Assembly (NCBI RefSeq): GCF_000423625.1
Contig: NZ_AUII01000005.1
Span: 186,001 to 250,000 of the forward strand
Source: Pseudonocardia asaccharolytica DSM 44247 = NBRC 16224
Lineage (GTDB): Bacteria; Actinomycetota; Actinomycetes; Mycobacteriales; Pseudonocardiaceae
Length of the DNA: 64,000 nt
Direction of reading: 5' to 3'
Shown here piece by piece: positions 31,291 through 40,619 of the stretch (the first letter of the stretch is position 1; every line of letters begins with the position of its first letter). A program made the position numbers and the translations under genes. The notes under the pieces were generated by a model. That model saw nothing but the letters and a program-made list of their open reading frames with translations, was not told where the DNA came from and did no database searches.

Positions 31291-31770
31291 GTGGAGCTGA
31301 CCCACGTCGACAGCACCGGAGCCGCCCGGATGGTGGACGTCTCCGGCAAGGAGCCCACCGCGCGCACCGCGGTGGCCACCGGCGTCCTGCGAACGACGGC
31401 CGAGGTCGTCGACCTGTTGCGGCGCGACGGGTTGCCCAAGGGCGACGCGCTGGCCACGGCCCGTATCGCGGGGATCATGGGCGCCAAACGAACCCCCGAC
31501 CTCGTCCCGCTGTGCCATCCGATCGCGCTCAGCGGCGTGGTGCTCGACCTCGAGCCCGGCGACGCCGAGGTGCATATCCGCGCGACCGTGCGCACGACCG
31601 ACCGGACCGGGGTGGAGATGGAGGCGCTCACCGCCGTCGCAGTGGCCGGTCTCGCCCTGCACGACATGGTCAAGGCCGTCGACCCGGCGGCCGTGCTGGA
31701 CCAGGTGCGGGTCGAACGCAAGGAAGGCGGCAAGACCGGCAGCTGGACCCGTCCCGAGGAGCGTTCGTGA
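31291..31770 (+). CDS. moaC: Cyclic pyranopterin monophosphate synthase
   Basis: Second step of molybdopterin synthesis: closes the pyranopterin ring from the MoaA product. The 159-residue protein has the family residues LVPLCHPIAL, ALHDMVKAVD and the C-terminal ERKEGGKTG. GTG start. The following mog gene overlaps its stop codon as GTGA, so moaC-mog-moaE are coupled. Confidence 0.95.
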   Translation: MELTHVDSTGAARMVDVSGKEPTARTAVATGVLRTTAEVVDLLRRDGLPKGDALATARIAGIMGAKRTPDLVPLCHPIALSGVVLDLEPGDAEVHIRATVRTTDRTGVEMEALTAVAVAGLALHDMVKAVDPAAVLDQVRVERKEGGKTGSWTRPEERS

Positions 31771-32261
31771 CCGAGACGTCCGGGACCGTCCGCCGGGCCC
31801 ACGTGGTGACCGCGTCGAACCGGGCCGCGGCCGGTGTGTACCCCGATCGCGGCGGGCCGATCATCGTGGAGTGGCTGCGCGAGCGCGGGTACGACTGCCC
31901 CGAGGCTACCGTGACACCCGACGGCGAACCCGTCGCCAATGCATTGCGGGCCGCGGTCTCCACCGGCGTCGACGTCGTGATCACGACCGGTGGCACCGGC
32001 ATCTCGCCCACCGACTCCACCCCGGAGGTCACCCGCGCTCTGCTGGACTACGAGGTGCCGGGGCTGGCAGATGCGATCCGCATGGTCGGGGCGCCGAAGG
32101 TTCCGACGGCCGTACTGTCGCGTGGTGTCGCCGGCGTCGTCGGCCGCACACTGGTGGTGAACCTGCCGGGCTCGACCGGCGGCGTTCGCGACGGCCTCGG
32201 CGTACTCGCGGACGTCCTCGACCACGCCGTGGACCAACTCCGAGGAGGGGATCACACATGA
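31767..32261 (+). CDS. mog: Molybdopterin adenylyltransferase
   Basis: Adenylylates molybdopterin before molybdenum insertion by MoeA. The 164-residue protein has TTGGTGISPTDSTPE and LPGSTGGVRDGL, characteristic of MoaB/Mog proteins. GTG start at 31767 overlaps the moaC stop. Its own TGA overlaps the moaE ATG (ATGA). Confidence 0.92.
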   Translation: MTETSGTVRRAHVVTASNRAAAGVYPDRGGPIIVEWLRERGYDCPEATVTPDGEPVANALRAAVSTGVDVVITTGGTGISPTDSTPEVTRALLDYEVPGLADAIRMVGAPKVPTAVLSRGVAGVVGRTLVVNLPGSTGGVRDGLGVLADVLDHAVDQLRGGDHT

Positions 32262-32707
32262 GCCCGAGCGATACCCGGGCCGGGATCGCGGTGCTGCGCG
32301 CGGCCGTCGGCGAGCAGCCCCTCGACGTCGAGGAGCACGCCCGGCTGGTCGGCGACTCGGCGGCGGGCGCCGTCGTCTCCTTCGCCGGGGTGGTCCGCAA
32401 CCACGATGGCGGACGCTCCGTGCGTCACCTGGAGTACAGCGCCCACCCGACGGCGCAGAAGGTCGTCGCCGAGGTGGCCGGCGACGTTGCCGGCCGGGCA
32501 CACGGCGTGCGGGCCCTCGCGGTGAGCCATCGCGTCGGCCGCCTCGAGATCGGCGATGTGGCGCTGGCCTGCGCCGTCGCCGCTGATCATCGCAAGGAGG
32601 CGTTCGAGGTGTGCGCGGAGCTGGTGGAAGAGGTGAAGCGTCGGCTGCCGGTCTGGAAGCACCAGGTCTTCACCGATGGCTCGGACGAGTGGGTCAACTC
32701 GACCTGA
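32258..32707 (+). CDS. moaE: Molybdopterin synthase catalytic subunit
   Basis: Transfers sulfur from MoaD to the pyranopterin to give molybdopterin. The 149-residue protein has the conserved HRVGRLEIGDVAL and the catalytic-lysine segment RLPVWKHQ. No moaD gene is adjacent; the small sulfur carrier must be encoded outside this stretch. Third gene of the coupled moaC-mog-moaE unit. AGGAGGGG precedes the ATG. Confidence 0.93.
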   Translation: MSPSDTRAGIAVLRAAVGEQPLDVEEHARLVGDSAAGAVVSFAGVVRNHDGGRSVRHLEYSAHPTAQKVVAEVAGDVAGRAHGVRALAVSHRVGRLEIGDVALACAVAADHRKEAFEVCAELVEEVKRRLPVWKHQVFTDGSDEWVNST

Positions 32708-32770
32708 TCGCCCGCGAGCGGTGTCGTGCGCGGGAGCGGCACTGCCCCGCCCAGCACGATCGGGCCCGGC

Positions 32771-33397
32771 TCAGCCGACCTGCAGGACCTGGCCGACCAG
32801 GATCATGTTCGGGTTGCTCAGCGCGCCGTGGTTCTTGGCGTAGAGCGCCTGCCAGGTGGTGCCGTTCGCGGCGGCGATCTTCGACAGAGTGTCCCCCGCC
32901 GCGACCGTGTGCGTCGAGCCTCCGGCGGCCCGGGTCTGGGCCTGCTTCTTGGTGACCGGCTTCTTGGTGACCTGCTTCGTCGCGGCTTGCTTCTTCGCGA
33001 CCGGCTTGGCGGCAGACTGTTTGGCAGGCTGGGCCACGGCCTTCTGCTTGGCCGGGGTCCCGCTCAGGCCCAGCTTCTTGGAGCAGGCTGGCCATGCGCC
33101 CCAGCCCTGACCGGCCAGAACGCGCTCCGCAACGGCGATCTGCTGGTCGCGAGAGGCGTTCTGCGGGGAGCCGGTTCCGCCGTAGGCCCGCCAGGTGCTG
33201 GGCGAGAACTGCAGGCCACCGGCGTAGCCGTTGCCGGTGTTGGTGTTCCACTTGCCACCGCTCTCGCACTGGGCGAGCTGGTCCCAGGCGTTCGCCGGGG
33301 CGGCGTTGGCGGTGCCGGCCACGGCAACGGGAGCGCCGACCGCGACAGCCCCGGCCACGGCCAGACGCACGAGATTTCGCTTCGAGAGGAGCGCCAT
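32771..33397 (-). CDS. Resuscitation-promoting factor-like protein with Lys/Ala linker and LysM
   Basis: Secreted protein of 208 residues and close in design to the Rpf protein at 30260-30868. A signal peptide ends near 32 (TANAAPA). The Rpf domain (about 35-112) has Glu45 in AQCESGGKWN and NGYAGGLQFSPSTW. A Lys/Ala/Thr-rich linker (about 113-155) precedes a LysM domain (about 162-208). The repeated basic linker is unusual and may bind anionic wall polymers. AGGAG lies 12 bases before the ATG at 33397. It converges with moaE. Confidence 0.9.
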   Translation of the reverse strand: MALLSKRNLVRLAVAGAVAVGAPVAVAGTANAAPANAWDQLAQCESGGKWNTNTGNGYAGGLQFSPSTWRAYGGTGSPQNASRDQQIAVAERVLAGQGWGAWPACSKKLGLSGTPAKQKAVAQPAKQSAAKPVAKKQAATKQVTKKPVTKKQAQTRAAGGSTHTVAAGDTLSKIAAANGTTWQALYAKNHGALSNPNMILVGQVLQVG

Positions 33398-33512
33398 GTC
33401 GTGTGATCTCCTACCGCGCCGGGAGAGGACCGGGTGGGGAGCACCCGGTGATCGGTCGAGGCCGACCCGAAGCTTCGGACACAATTACTTGCATCTCGAA
33501 AATTGCTTCCTC

Positions 33513-33563
33513 GCCCCTGTCCCGTCTTTTGTCTCGACGGACCGGTAACCGTAGGACAGGGGC
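33513..33563 (-). ncRNA. Structured leader of the second Rpf gene
   Basis: GCCCCUGUCC and GGACAGGGGC form a perfect 10-bp stem around a 31-base loop in the minus-strand transcript, 116 bases upstream of the start codon. The loop contains CGGUUACCGGUCC and ends AAAAGACG. Compared with the first Rpf leader, one stem pair is C-G instead of U-A, a compensatory change. Confidence 0.5.
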
Positions 33564-33662
33564 CCCGGCGCGACGGTTCCGGATGTATTTCGACCGCTCC
33601 GTCTGGAACGACCGAGCAGGGACGCTACGTTTACCCGGCCGCAATAGGCCAAACTATGTGCG

Positions 33663-33678
33663 GGTGACGATCATCACT
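33663..33678. promoter_or_regulatory. CRP-like site upstream of the second Rpf gene
   Basis: GGTGA-CGATCA-TCACT matches the CRP dyad at eight of ten arm positions. It lies about 100 bases upstream of the leader stem and 230 bases from the divergent MoxR gene. Confidence 0.45.
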
Positions 33679-33904
33679 GTAACATCCGCGGAACACTTGC
33701 CGACACCCATATCGCCCCAGGTCAGAGCTTCATTATCACGATTTGATCTCGCCGGAAATTTTAAAGCCGAAGCGGAAATGTTGTCGACCGAGTCACATCG
33801 AATTGATACACGGTAAGTGACCAGATCCTCACACAGCGCGCAGCCGACCAGGCGGCCTGGCTGGCCGACGAGCAACCTGTGAGTCATGCTGGAGTGGTGA
33901 ACGA

Positions 33905-34870
33905 ATGCACCTGGCTCATCCGCCCAGCTGCCGGATCGCAGCCGTGACCGGCCCCGCGACCGCACCGATGAACGGCGCCGTCACCGGGGCTCACTCCTCG
34001 CCCGCGGCCCTGGCCGCGGCCCTGCGCACCACCGGCTACCTCGCCGACGAGGGCCTGGCCACCTCGGCGTTCCTGGCCATGTCGATGAACCGTCCGCTGT
34101 TCTGCGAGGGCGAGCCGGGTACGGGTAAGACCGCGCTGGCCCAGGCGTTGGCGCAGATCCTCGGCGCCGAGCTCATCAGGCTGCAGTGCCACGACGGCAT
34201 CGATGCCGCCCAGGCGCTCTACGACTGGGACTTCCCGCGCCAGCTGCTGCATCTGCGGGCGCTGGAGGCCACCGCGAGTCTCGGCGGCGAGCGGCTGAAC
34301 GCGGACACCGTGGAGGCCTCGCTGTACTCCGAGCGGTTCCTGCTGGCCCGGCCGATCCTGCGGGCGCTGCAGAACTCGCCCAGCGTGCTGCTGGTCGATG
34401 AGGTCGACCGCGCCGACGACGAGTTCGAGGCGTTCCTGCTGGAGGTGCTCACCGAGCACGCGGTGACGATCCCGGAGCTCGGGGAGGTCCGCGCGGCGAC
34501 GCCGCCGGTGGTCGTGCTCACCTCGAACCGGACCCGCGAGGTGCACGACGCGCTCAAGCGCCGCTGCCTGTACCTGTGGTTGGACCATCCGGACGTGGCG
34601 CGCGAGATCGAGATCCTGCACAGCCGGTTGCCCGGGCTGCCCGATCGGCTGGCCGCGCAGGTCGCGGGGACCGTGCGCAACCTGCGCCAGGCCGAGCTGC
34701 TCAAACCACCCGGGGTGGCCGAGTCGCTGGACTGGGCGCGGGCGCTGCAGCTGGTCGGCGCGCGCACGCTGGATGTCGACGCCGCCGCCGCCACGCTGGG
34801 CGCGGTGCTGAAGTACCGCGAGGACGCCGACCGGGTGCGCAACCAGCTCGACGCGCTGCTGGCGTCCTGA
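33905..34870 (+). CDS. MoxR-family AAA ATPase (CoxD-like)
   Basis: A 321-residue MoxR ATPase with Walker A GEPGTGKT (69-76) and Walker B VLLVDEVDRAD (near 161). MoxR ATPases act as chaperones for metal-cofactor insertion; with the VWA and XdhC proteins encoded next, this matches CoxD-CoxE-CoxF of CO dehydrogenase maturation. The ATG at 33905 has GGAG upstream, but starts at the GTG near 33942 or ATG near 33968 are possible because the first 25 residues are unconserved. Confidence 0.88.
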   Translation: MHLAHPPSCRIAAVTGPATAPMNGAVTGAHSSPAALAAALRTTGYLADEGLATSAFLAMSMNRPLFCEGEPGTGKTALAQALAQILGAELIRLQCHDGIDAAQALYDWDFPRQLLHLRALEATASLGGERLNADTVEASLYSERFLLARPILRALQNSPSVLLVDEVDRADDEFEAFLLEVLTEHAVTIPELGEVRAATPPVVVLTSNRTREVHDALKRRCLYLWLDHPDVAREIEILHSRLPGLPDRLAAQVAGTVRNLRQAELLKPPGVAESLDWARALQLVGARTLDVDAAAATLGAVLKYREDADRVRNQLDALLAS

Positions 34871-34880
34871 GCAGGCCGGC

Positions 34881-36038
34881 GTGGCACCCACCGTCCCGGT
34901 CACCGGCGTCGCAGGCGATACCCCCGGCCAGGACCCGATCCCCGGCCTGGTCGGGTTCGCCGCTGTGCTCCGGCACGCCGGGCTGCCGATCACGACCGAC
35001 CGGGTCTCGGCGTTCCTGTCCGCGCTGGACTGTCTCGATGTCACCAGCAGACAGCAGACGTACTGGGCGGGCCGGCTGACGCTGTGTTCGGACCCGGACG
35101 ACATCCCGCGCTACGACGCGGCGTTCGACGCCTGGTTCACCCCGCCCGGCCGCAACCGGACGCCGGTCCGGAACGAGCGCCCGCCACCGCCGCCCAAGCT
35201 CGCGTCGCTGATGCCCACCAACGGCCGCGAGGGCGGCGACGAGCAGACCGAGCACGGTCCCGAGATCCGGGCCACGGCCAGCGGCACCGAGGTGCTGCGC
35301 CACCGCGATCTCGGCGAGCTGTCCCCGGCCGAGCGGGAGCATCTGCGCAGGCTGCTGGCGTTGCTGCGACCCGAGCCGCCCACGAGGACCTCGCGACGGA
35401 GACGGCCGCGCCGGCACGGCGAGGCCGATCCCGGCCGTACCCTGCGCGCCGCGCTGCGCAACCAGGGCGAGCTGCGCGAGCTGCGCCGCCGGGACCGTTC
35501 GCGACGGCCGCGTAGACTGGTGCTGCTCATCGATGTGTCCGGGTCGATGGAGCCGTATGCGGACGCGTTGCTGCGGTTCGCTCACGTCGTCGTCCGGCGG
35601 TCGCCCGGTGCGGTCGAGGCGTTCACCCTCGGCACCCGGCTGACCCGGGTGACCCGCGAGCTGCGTCTGCGCGATCCCGAGCGGGCGCTGCGCGCCGCGG
35701 GCCGGGCAATACCTGACTGGTCGGGCGGCACCCGTCTGGGTGAGGCGCTGCGCGCGTTCCTGGACCGCTGGGGGCAGCGCGGGGCGGCCCGCCGGGCCGT
35801 CGTGGTCATCTTCTCCGACGGCTGGGAGCGCGGCGAACCCGATCTCCTCGGCCAGCAGATGCAGCGGCTGCGCCGGTTGGCGTACCGGCTGATCTGGGTC
35901 AACCCGCACGCCGGGAAGGAGGGCTACGCCCCGGTACAGGGCGGAATAGTTGCGGTATTGCCGTACTTGGACCAATTGTTGGCCGGGCACAGTTTGGCCA
36001 CGCTGGAAAAGCTGCTCAAGGTGGTGCGCGATGCGTGA
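34881..36038 (+). CDS. VWA domain protein (CoxE-like)
   Basis: A 385-residue partner of the MoxR ATPase. Its C-terminal VWA domain (about 212-385) has a complete MIDAS motif, DVSGSM at 218-223. The N-terminal half is helical (about 20-90), followed by a basic linker rich in Arg (about 165-212). GTG start 10 bases after the MoxR stop. Its end overlaps the XdhC-family gene by 8 bases. Confidence 0.88.
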   Translation: MAPTVPVTGVAGDTPGQDPIPGLVGFAAVLRHAGLPITTDRVSAFLSALDCLDVTSRQQTYWAGRLTLCSDPDDIPRYDAAFDAWFTPPGRNRTPVRNERPPPPPKLASLMPTNGREGGDEQTEHGPEIRATASGTEVLRHRDLGELSPAEREHLRRLLALLRPEPPTRTSRRRRPRRHGEADPGRTLRAALRNQGELRELRRRDRSRRPRRLVLLIDVSGSMEPYADALLRFAHVVVRRSPGAVEAFTLGTRLTRVTRELRLRDPERALRAAGRAIPDWSGGTRLGEALRAFLDRWGQRGAARRAVVVIFSDGWERGEPDLLGQQMQRLRRLAYRLIWVNPHAGKEGYAPVQGGIVAVLPYLDQLLAGHSLATLEKLLKVVRDA

Positions 36039-37146
36039 CGTGATGGACCAGCTCGAGGGCTGGTGGAAGAACGGCGAGCCGGCGGCGCTGGCGACGGTGG
36101 TCAACACGTTCCGCTCCGCTCCGCGCCAGCCCGGCGCCTCGATGCTCGTCGGGCCGGGCGGGGAAGCGGTCGGGAGCGTGTCGGGCGGCTGCGTCGAGGG
36201 CGCGGTCTACGAACTCGGCGGGCAGGTACTCACCGACGGCCGTCCGGTGCTGCAGCGCTACGGCGTGTCCGACGACGACGCGTTCGCCGTCGGGCTGACC
36301 TGCGGCGGCATTCTCGACATCTTCGTGGAGAAGGTCTCCCCCACCACCTTCGCCCAGCTCGACCAGGTCACCGAGGCCGTCCGCCAGGAGTCGCCGGTGG
36401 CGGTCGCCACCGTGGTGGCCGGTCCGGCGGAGCGGCTGGGCACGCGGTTGATCGTCTGGCCGGACCGGGTTGCCGGAGGGACCGGTTCGGCCCGGCTCGA
36501 CGACGCCATCCGCGACGACACCCGTGGGCTGCTCGACGCGGGCCGCAACGCGATGCTGCACTACGGCGTCGAGGGCCAGCGCCGCGGCGAGGGCCTCGAC
36601 GTGTTCGTCGAGTCGTTCGCCCCGCCGCCCCGCATGATCGTGTTCGGTGCGATCGACTTCGCCGCCGCGGTGGCCAAGATGGGCACCTTCCTCGGTTATC
36701 GGGTCACGGTGTGCGACGCCCGTCCGGTGTTCGCCACGGCCAGCCGCTTCCCCAGCGCGAACGAGGTCGTCGTCGAATGGCCGCACCGCTACCTGCAGGC
36801 CGAGGCCGAGGCGGGGCGGATCGACCGGCGGACGGTGATCACCGTGCTGACCCACGACCCGAAGTTCGACGTGCCGGTGCTGGAGATCGCGCTGCGGCTG
36901 CCCGAGGTCGGCTACATCGGGGCGATGGGCTCGCGGCGCACCCACGAGGACCGTCTCGCCCGGCTGCGCGAGGCCGGGCTGACCGAGGCGGAGCTGGCCC
37001 GAATGTCCAGCCCGATCGGGCTCGACCTCGGTGCCCGCACCCCCGAGGAGACCGCGGTCTCGATCGCCGCCGAGATGATCGCCCTGCACTGGGGTGGCGA
37101 GGGAGTCCGGCTGGCCGAACGCGACGGACCGATCCACGCGAGCTGA
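36031..37146 (+). CDS. XdhC/CoxF-family protein
   Basis: A 371-residue protein with an N-terminal XdhC_CoxI domain (PGASMLVGPGG, SVSGGCVEGAVYE) and a C-terminal Rossmann-type XdhC_C domain (about 195-345; YIGAMGSRRTHEDRL). XdhC-type proteins bind the Mo cofactor and deliver it, sulfurated, to xanthine dehydrogenase-family enzymes. Third gene of the MoxR-VWA-XdhC unit; a strong terminator follows directly. No Mo-hydroxylase subunit gene is present in the window. Confidence 0.88.
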   Translation: MRDVMDQLEGWWKNGEPAALATVVNTFRSAPRQPGASMLVGPGGEAVGSVSGGCVEGAVYELGGQVLTDGRPVLQRYGVSDDDAFAVGLTCGGILDIFVEKVSPTTFAQLDQVTEAVRQESPVAVATVVAGPAERLGTRLIVWPDRVAGGTGSARLDDAIRDDTRGLLDAGRNAMLHYGVEGQRRGEGLDVFVESFAPPPRMIVFGAIDFAAAVAKMGTFLGYRVTVCDARPVFATASRFPSANEVVVEWPHRYLQAEAEAGRIDRRTVITVLTHDPKFDVPVLEIALRLPEVGYIGAMGSRRTHEDRLARLREAGLTEAELARMSSPIGLDLGARTPEETAVSIAAEMIALHWGGEGVRLAERDGPIHAS

Positions 37147-37184
37147 CCCTCCGAAAGGACAGGCGGATCCGTCCCTTCGGAGGG
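37147..37184 (+). terminator. Terminator after the XdhC-family gene
   Basis: Begins at the base after the stop codon. CCCTCCGAA pairs with TTCGGAGGG and, past one A/C mismatch, GGAC pairs with GTCC, leaving a 10-base loop. No U-tract. Confidence 0.75.
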
Positions 37185-37344
37185 CGGGTCCGCCGCAACC
37201 GGTCGGCGGCTGGGGTTCGCCCCGCACCGTCGAGGAGGCCAGCATGTCGTCACCCGAGCACTGTTCGGTGCGGGGACGGGCCAGCCGGTGAACGGGCGTC
37301 GGGTGCCGTGGGCGCGTGCGGGAACCTATCCGCGTCACATCTCC

Positions 37345-37884
37345 TCTTGTGATCTCTTCGTCACGCACGGTCCGCTTCCCCGAGCGCGGCCCAGGCTCTA
37401 CCACCTGCGGCGGCCGTTCATCGTCACCGACCCCGGGTTGTTCGAGGCCGGCTGGCCCGCGGAACTGCTGCGGCACGTCCGCCAGGCCGGGCTGATGCCG
37501 CAGTTGTGGCTCGACGTCACCCCAATCCCAAGGACCACGAGATCGAGGACGGCTACCAGCGCTACGCCGCCGAAGGCTGCGATGTCGCGCTGGGCATCGG
37601 CGGCGGATCGGTGATCGACGCGGCCAAGGGCGCGGCGCTGCTCGCGGCCGACGGCGGGCGGATCCATGACTACGAGGGCATCGACAAGATGGCCGGCCCG
37701 GACCCGCCGATGGTCATGATGCCCTCGACGTCGGGTACCGGGGCTGACGTCTCGCAGTTCTGCATCGTCACCGACACCGTGCGGCTCACCAAGATCACGA
37801 TCATGGGCCGGGTCCTCGTCCCGGATGTGTCGGTCATCGACCCGCGACTGCTGCTCACGATGCCGGAGTGGCTCAACGCCGCAC
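37345..37884 (+). pseudogene. Fe-containing alcohol dehydrogenase remnant, frameshifted and truncated
   Basis: Two frames together read as part of an iron-type alcohol dehydrogenase. The first gives RRPFIVTDPGLFEAGW up to LWLDVTP. The second continues NPKDHEIEDGYQRYAAEGCD, then GIGGGSVIDAAKG (NAD-binding glycine motif) and MPSTSGTGADVSQF, ending IDPRLLLTMPEWLN. The switch at about 37524 is explained by loss of one base. The N-terminus is garbled and the C-terminal half with the iron-ligand histidines is missing, so it is non-functional. It most resembles the ErcA-like subgroup (inference). Confidence 0.75.
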
Positions 37885-38046
37885 CGCCTCGACGCCCGCA
37901 GCGCCTCGGCGATGGTGCGGTCGTTTTCGGGCGGCGTCCCAGAACGGACGACGGTGAAGTTCCATGTCGGGAACCTGATGCGCAGGATGATGGGCTCCCG
38001 GCGCGCCGAGGCCGTCTACGCCGCGACGAAACCGGGGCTGCTCTAG
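37885..38046 (+). pseudogene. LuxR-type helix-turn-helix C-terminal remnant
   Basis: In a different frame from the preceding remnant, the sequence reads ERTTVKFHVGNLMRRMMGSRRAEAV in pieces and ends TKPGLL before a stop, the usual end of a LuxR-family HTH domain. No receiver or sensor part is left. It directly joins the truncated dehydrogenase, so a deletion probably fused two adjacent genes. Confidence 0.65.
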
Positions 38047-38108
38047 CCGGTGCCGCCCGCCCAGCCGACCCGAAAGCGACAATCGGCATCAGTAGTGTCG
38101 TCGCGGTG

Positions 38109-38921
38109 ATGGAACGGACACGTCGGGCGGCCCTGTCGATCGTCGAGCACCCGGCGTTCCAGCCCGCGGTGATCGCCGTGATCGTGCTCAACGCGATCAC
38201 CCTGGGGCTGGAGACCTCCGGGACCATCGCCGCTGCGGCCGGCGGGTTGCTGCGGTTCGTGGACCACGCGACGCTGGCGATCTTCATCCTCGACATCGGC
38301 CTGCGACTTGCGGCCTACGGGCGCCGGTTCTGCCGCGATCCGTGGAACGTGTTCGACTTCGTCGTCGTCGCCATCGCGCTGGTCCCGGCGTCGGGCCCGT
38401 TCGCGGTGCTGCGCTCCCTGCGGGTGTTGCGCGCCCTGCGATTGGTCTCGGCCGTACCGAGCATGCGCCGGGTGATCGGCGGGTTGTTCGCCGCAGTGCC
38501 GGGGATGCTGTCGATCACCGCCCTGCTCGCGCTGGTCCTCTACGTGGCGGGGGTGATGGGGACCTCGCTGTTCGGGACGGTGTCACCGACGCATTTCGGC
38601 GACCTCGGTTCCACCCTGTTCACGCTGTTCCAGACGATGACCGGCGAGAGCTGGCCGGATATCGCGCGCGAGGTGATGGAGGTCGTCCCGCTCGCCTGGA
38701 TCTTCTTCGTGGTCTACATCCTGATCTCCTCGTTCATGGTGTTGAACCTGTTCATCGCGGTCGTCGTCAGCGCGATGGAGAGTCAGATCATGGCCGAGGC
38801 CAGGGCCGAGGAGGCCGAGCACGCCGCCGAGGAGCAGATCGCCAACCGGGAGATCCTCGCCGAGCTGCGCGAGCTGCGGGCCGAGCTGGCTGCCCTGCGC
38901 GGCAACGTTCCGACCAGCTGA
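38109..38921 (+). CDS. Voltage-gated ion channel, bacterial Nav (BacNav)-like
   Basis: A 270-residue six-helix subunit, expected to form a tetramer. S1-S3 span about 17-92. S4 carries Arg at 102, 105, 108 and 111 (every third residue, RSLRVLRALR). S5 is about 130-155, and the pore loop FTLFQTMTGESWPDI (171-185) holds the selectivity filter. S6 is about 195-222, and a C-terminal Glu/Ala/Leu coiled coil (225-264) resembles the BacNav tetramerisation helix. The filter reads TGESW where NaChBac has TLESW; the filter Glu is kept. ATG 38109 is chosen; a GTG immediately before is in frame. Confidence 0.88.
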   Translation: MERTRRAALSIVEHPAFQPAVIAVIVLNAITLGLETSGTIAAAAGGLLRFVDHATLAIFILDIGLRLAAYGRRFCRDPWNVFDFVVVAIALVPASGPFAVLRSLRVLRALRLVSAVPSMRRVIGGLFAAVPGMLSITALLALVLYVAGVMGTSLFGTVSPTHFGDLGSTLFTLFQTMTGESWPDIAREVMEVVPLAWIFFVVYILISSFMVLNLFIAVVVSAMESQIMAEARAEEAEHAAEEQIANREILAELRELRAELAALRGNVPTS

Positions 38922-38927
38922 CCCCCG

Positions 38928-38978
38928 CCAGGTGAGCGGCGCAAGCGTCGATCAATGACGCTTGCGCCGCTCACCTGG
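38928..38978. terminator. 22-bp perfect inverted repeat after the channel gene
   Basis: Arms at 38928-38949 and 38957-38978 are perfectly complementary over 22 bp with a 7-base loop, starting 6 bases after the channel stop codon. This is much longer than needed for a terminator. It lies just before the marR start, so it could also regulate that gene. Confidence 0.75.
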
Positions 38979-39001
38979 AGCCCTGGACGGGCGACTGGAT
39001 T

Positions 39002-39514
39002 ATGGTCGGCGGCATGGATCCGGTCCGGCAGACCGCGGATACGACGCCGCCCGATCCCGGCACGTCCGACCACGACGCGCAGGTGGAACGACTTGCCCAG
39101 CAGCTGAGCCTCCTGCTGCGCCGAGCGCGCCGGATGATGCGCGAGGCCGCGGGCCGGATCCACCCCGAGATCGACGCCGGCGTCTACGCCGTCCTGCTGG
39201 TGATCGCGCAGTCCGGACCGTTGCGGATGGTCGAGCTCGCCGAGGAGCTCGGCCTCGACAAGTCGACGATGAGCCGCCAGGTCTGGGCCCTGCTGCGGCT
39301 CGGCCTCGTCGAGCGCAGGCCCGATCCGGCGGACGGCCGCGCGTTCCTGTTGGAGCTGAGCCCGGCGGGCCGGGAGCGGTTCGCCGAGGTCAGCGAGTGC
39401 CGGCGACGCAGCTGGCGGGAGAAGCTGGCGCACTGGTCGACGGCCGAGATCGCCGATCTCGCCGACGGGCTGGAGCGGCTGGGCGCCGAGCAGCCGGACC
39501 CCGACAGCCGCTGA
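39002..39514 (+). CDS. MarR-family transcriptional regulator
   Basis: A 170-residue winged-helix regulator. The DNA-binding core reads LRMVELAEELGLDKSTMSRQ, then LVERRPDPADGRAFLLELS, the MarR wing. Binding partner and ligand are unknown. The ATG at 39002 is 24 bases after the long inverted repeat, and a second ATG at 39014 is an alternative start. The next gene (thiG) is convergent, with a palindrome pair in between. Confidence 0.88.
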   Translation: MVGGMDPVRQTADTTPPDPGTSDHDAQVERLAQQLSLLLRRARRMMREAAGRIHPEIDAGVYAVLLVIAQSGPLRMVELAEELGLDKSTMSRQVWALLRLGLVERRPDPADGRAFLLELSPAGRERFAEVSECRRRSWREKLAHWSTAEIADLADGLERLGAEQPDPDSR

Positions 39515-39540
39515 GCCCGCCCTCTCAGCCCGCCTCCCAG

Positions 39541-39604
39541 CACGTTATGGAGCCATGACGCGGTCCGGGGCTCGGCACCCTGCGCGTTATGGAGCCACAA
39601 TGTC
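39541..39604. repeat. Paired 22-bp palindrome, copy 3 of 3
   Basis: Units at 39541-39562 and 39583-39604, 42 bases apart start to start, both with AG centres. Each has mismatches at the outer arm positions. The pair lies between convergent marR and thiG, starting 27 bases after the marR stop. Confidence 0.85.
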
Positions 39605-39642
39605 GTTCGGGGCCCAGCCGTTGGAGCCCGGGGCGTAGGCCG

Positions 39643-40596
<954 letters not shown>

Positions 40597-40619
<23 letters not shown>

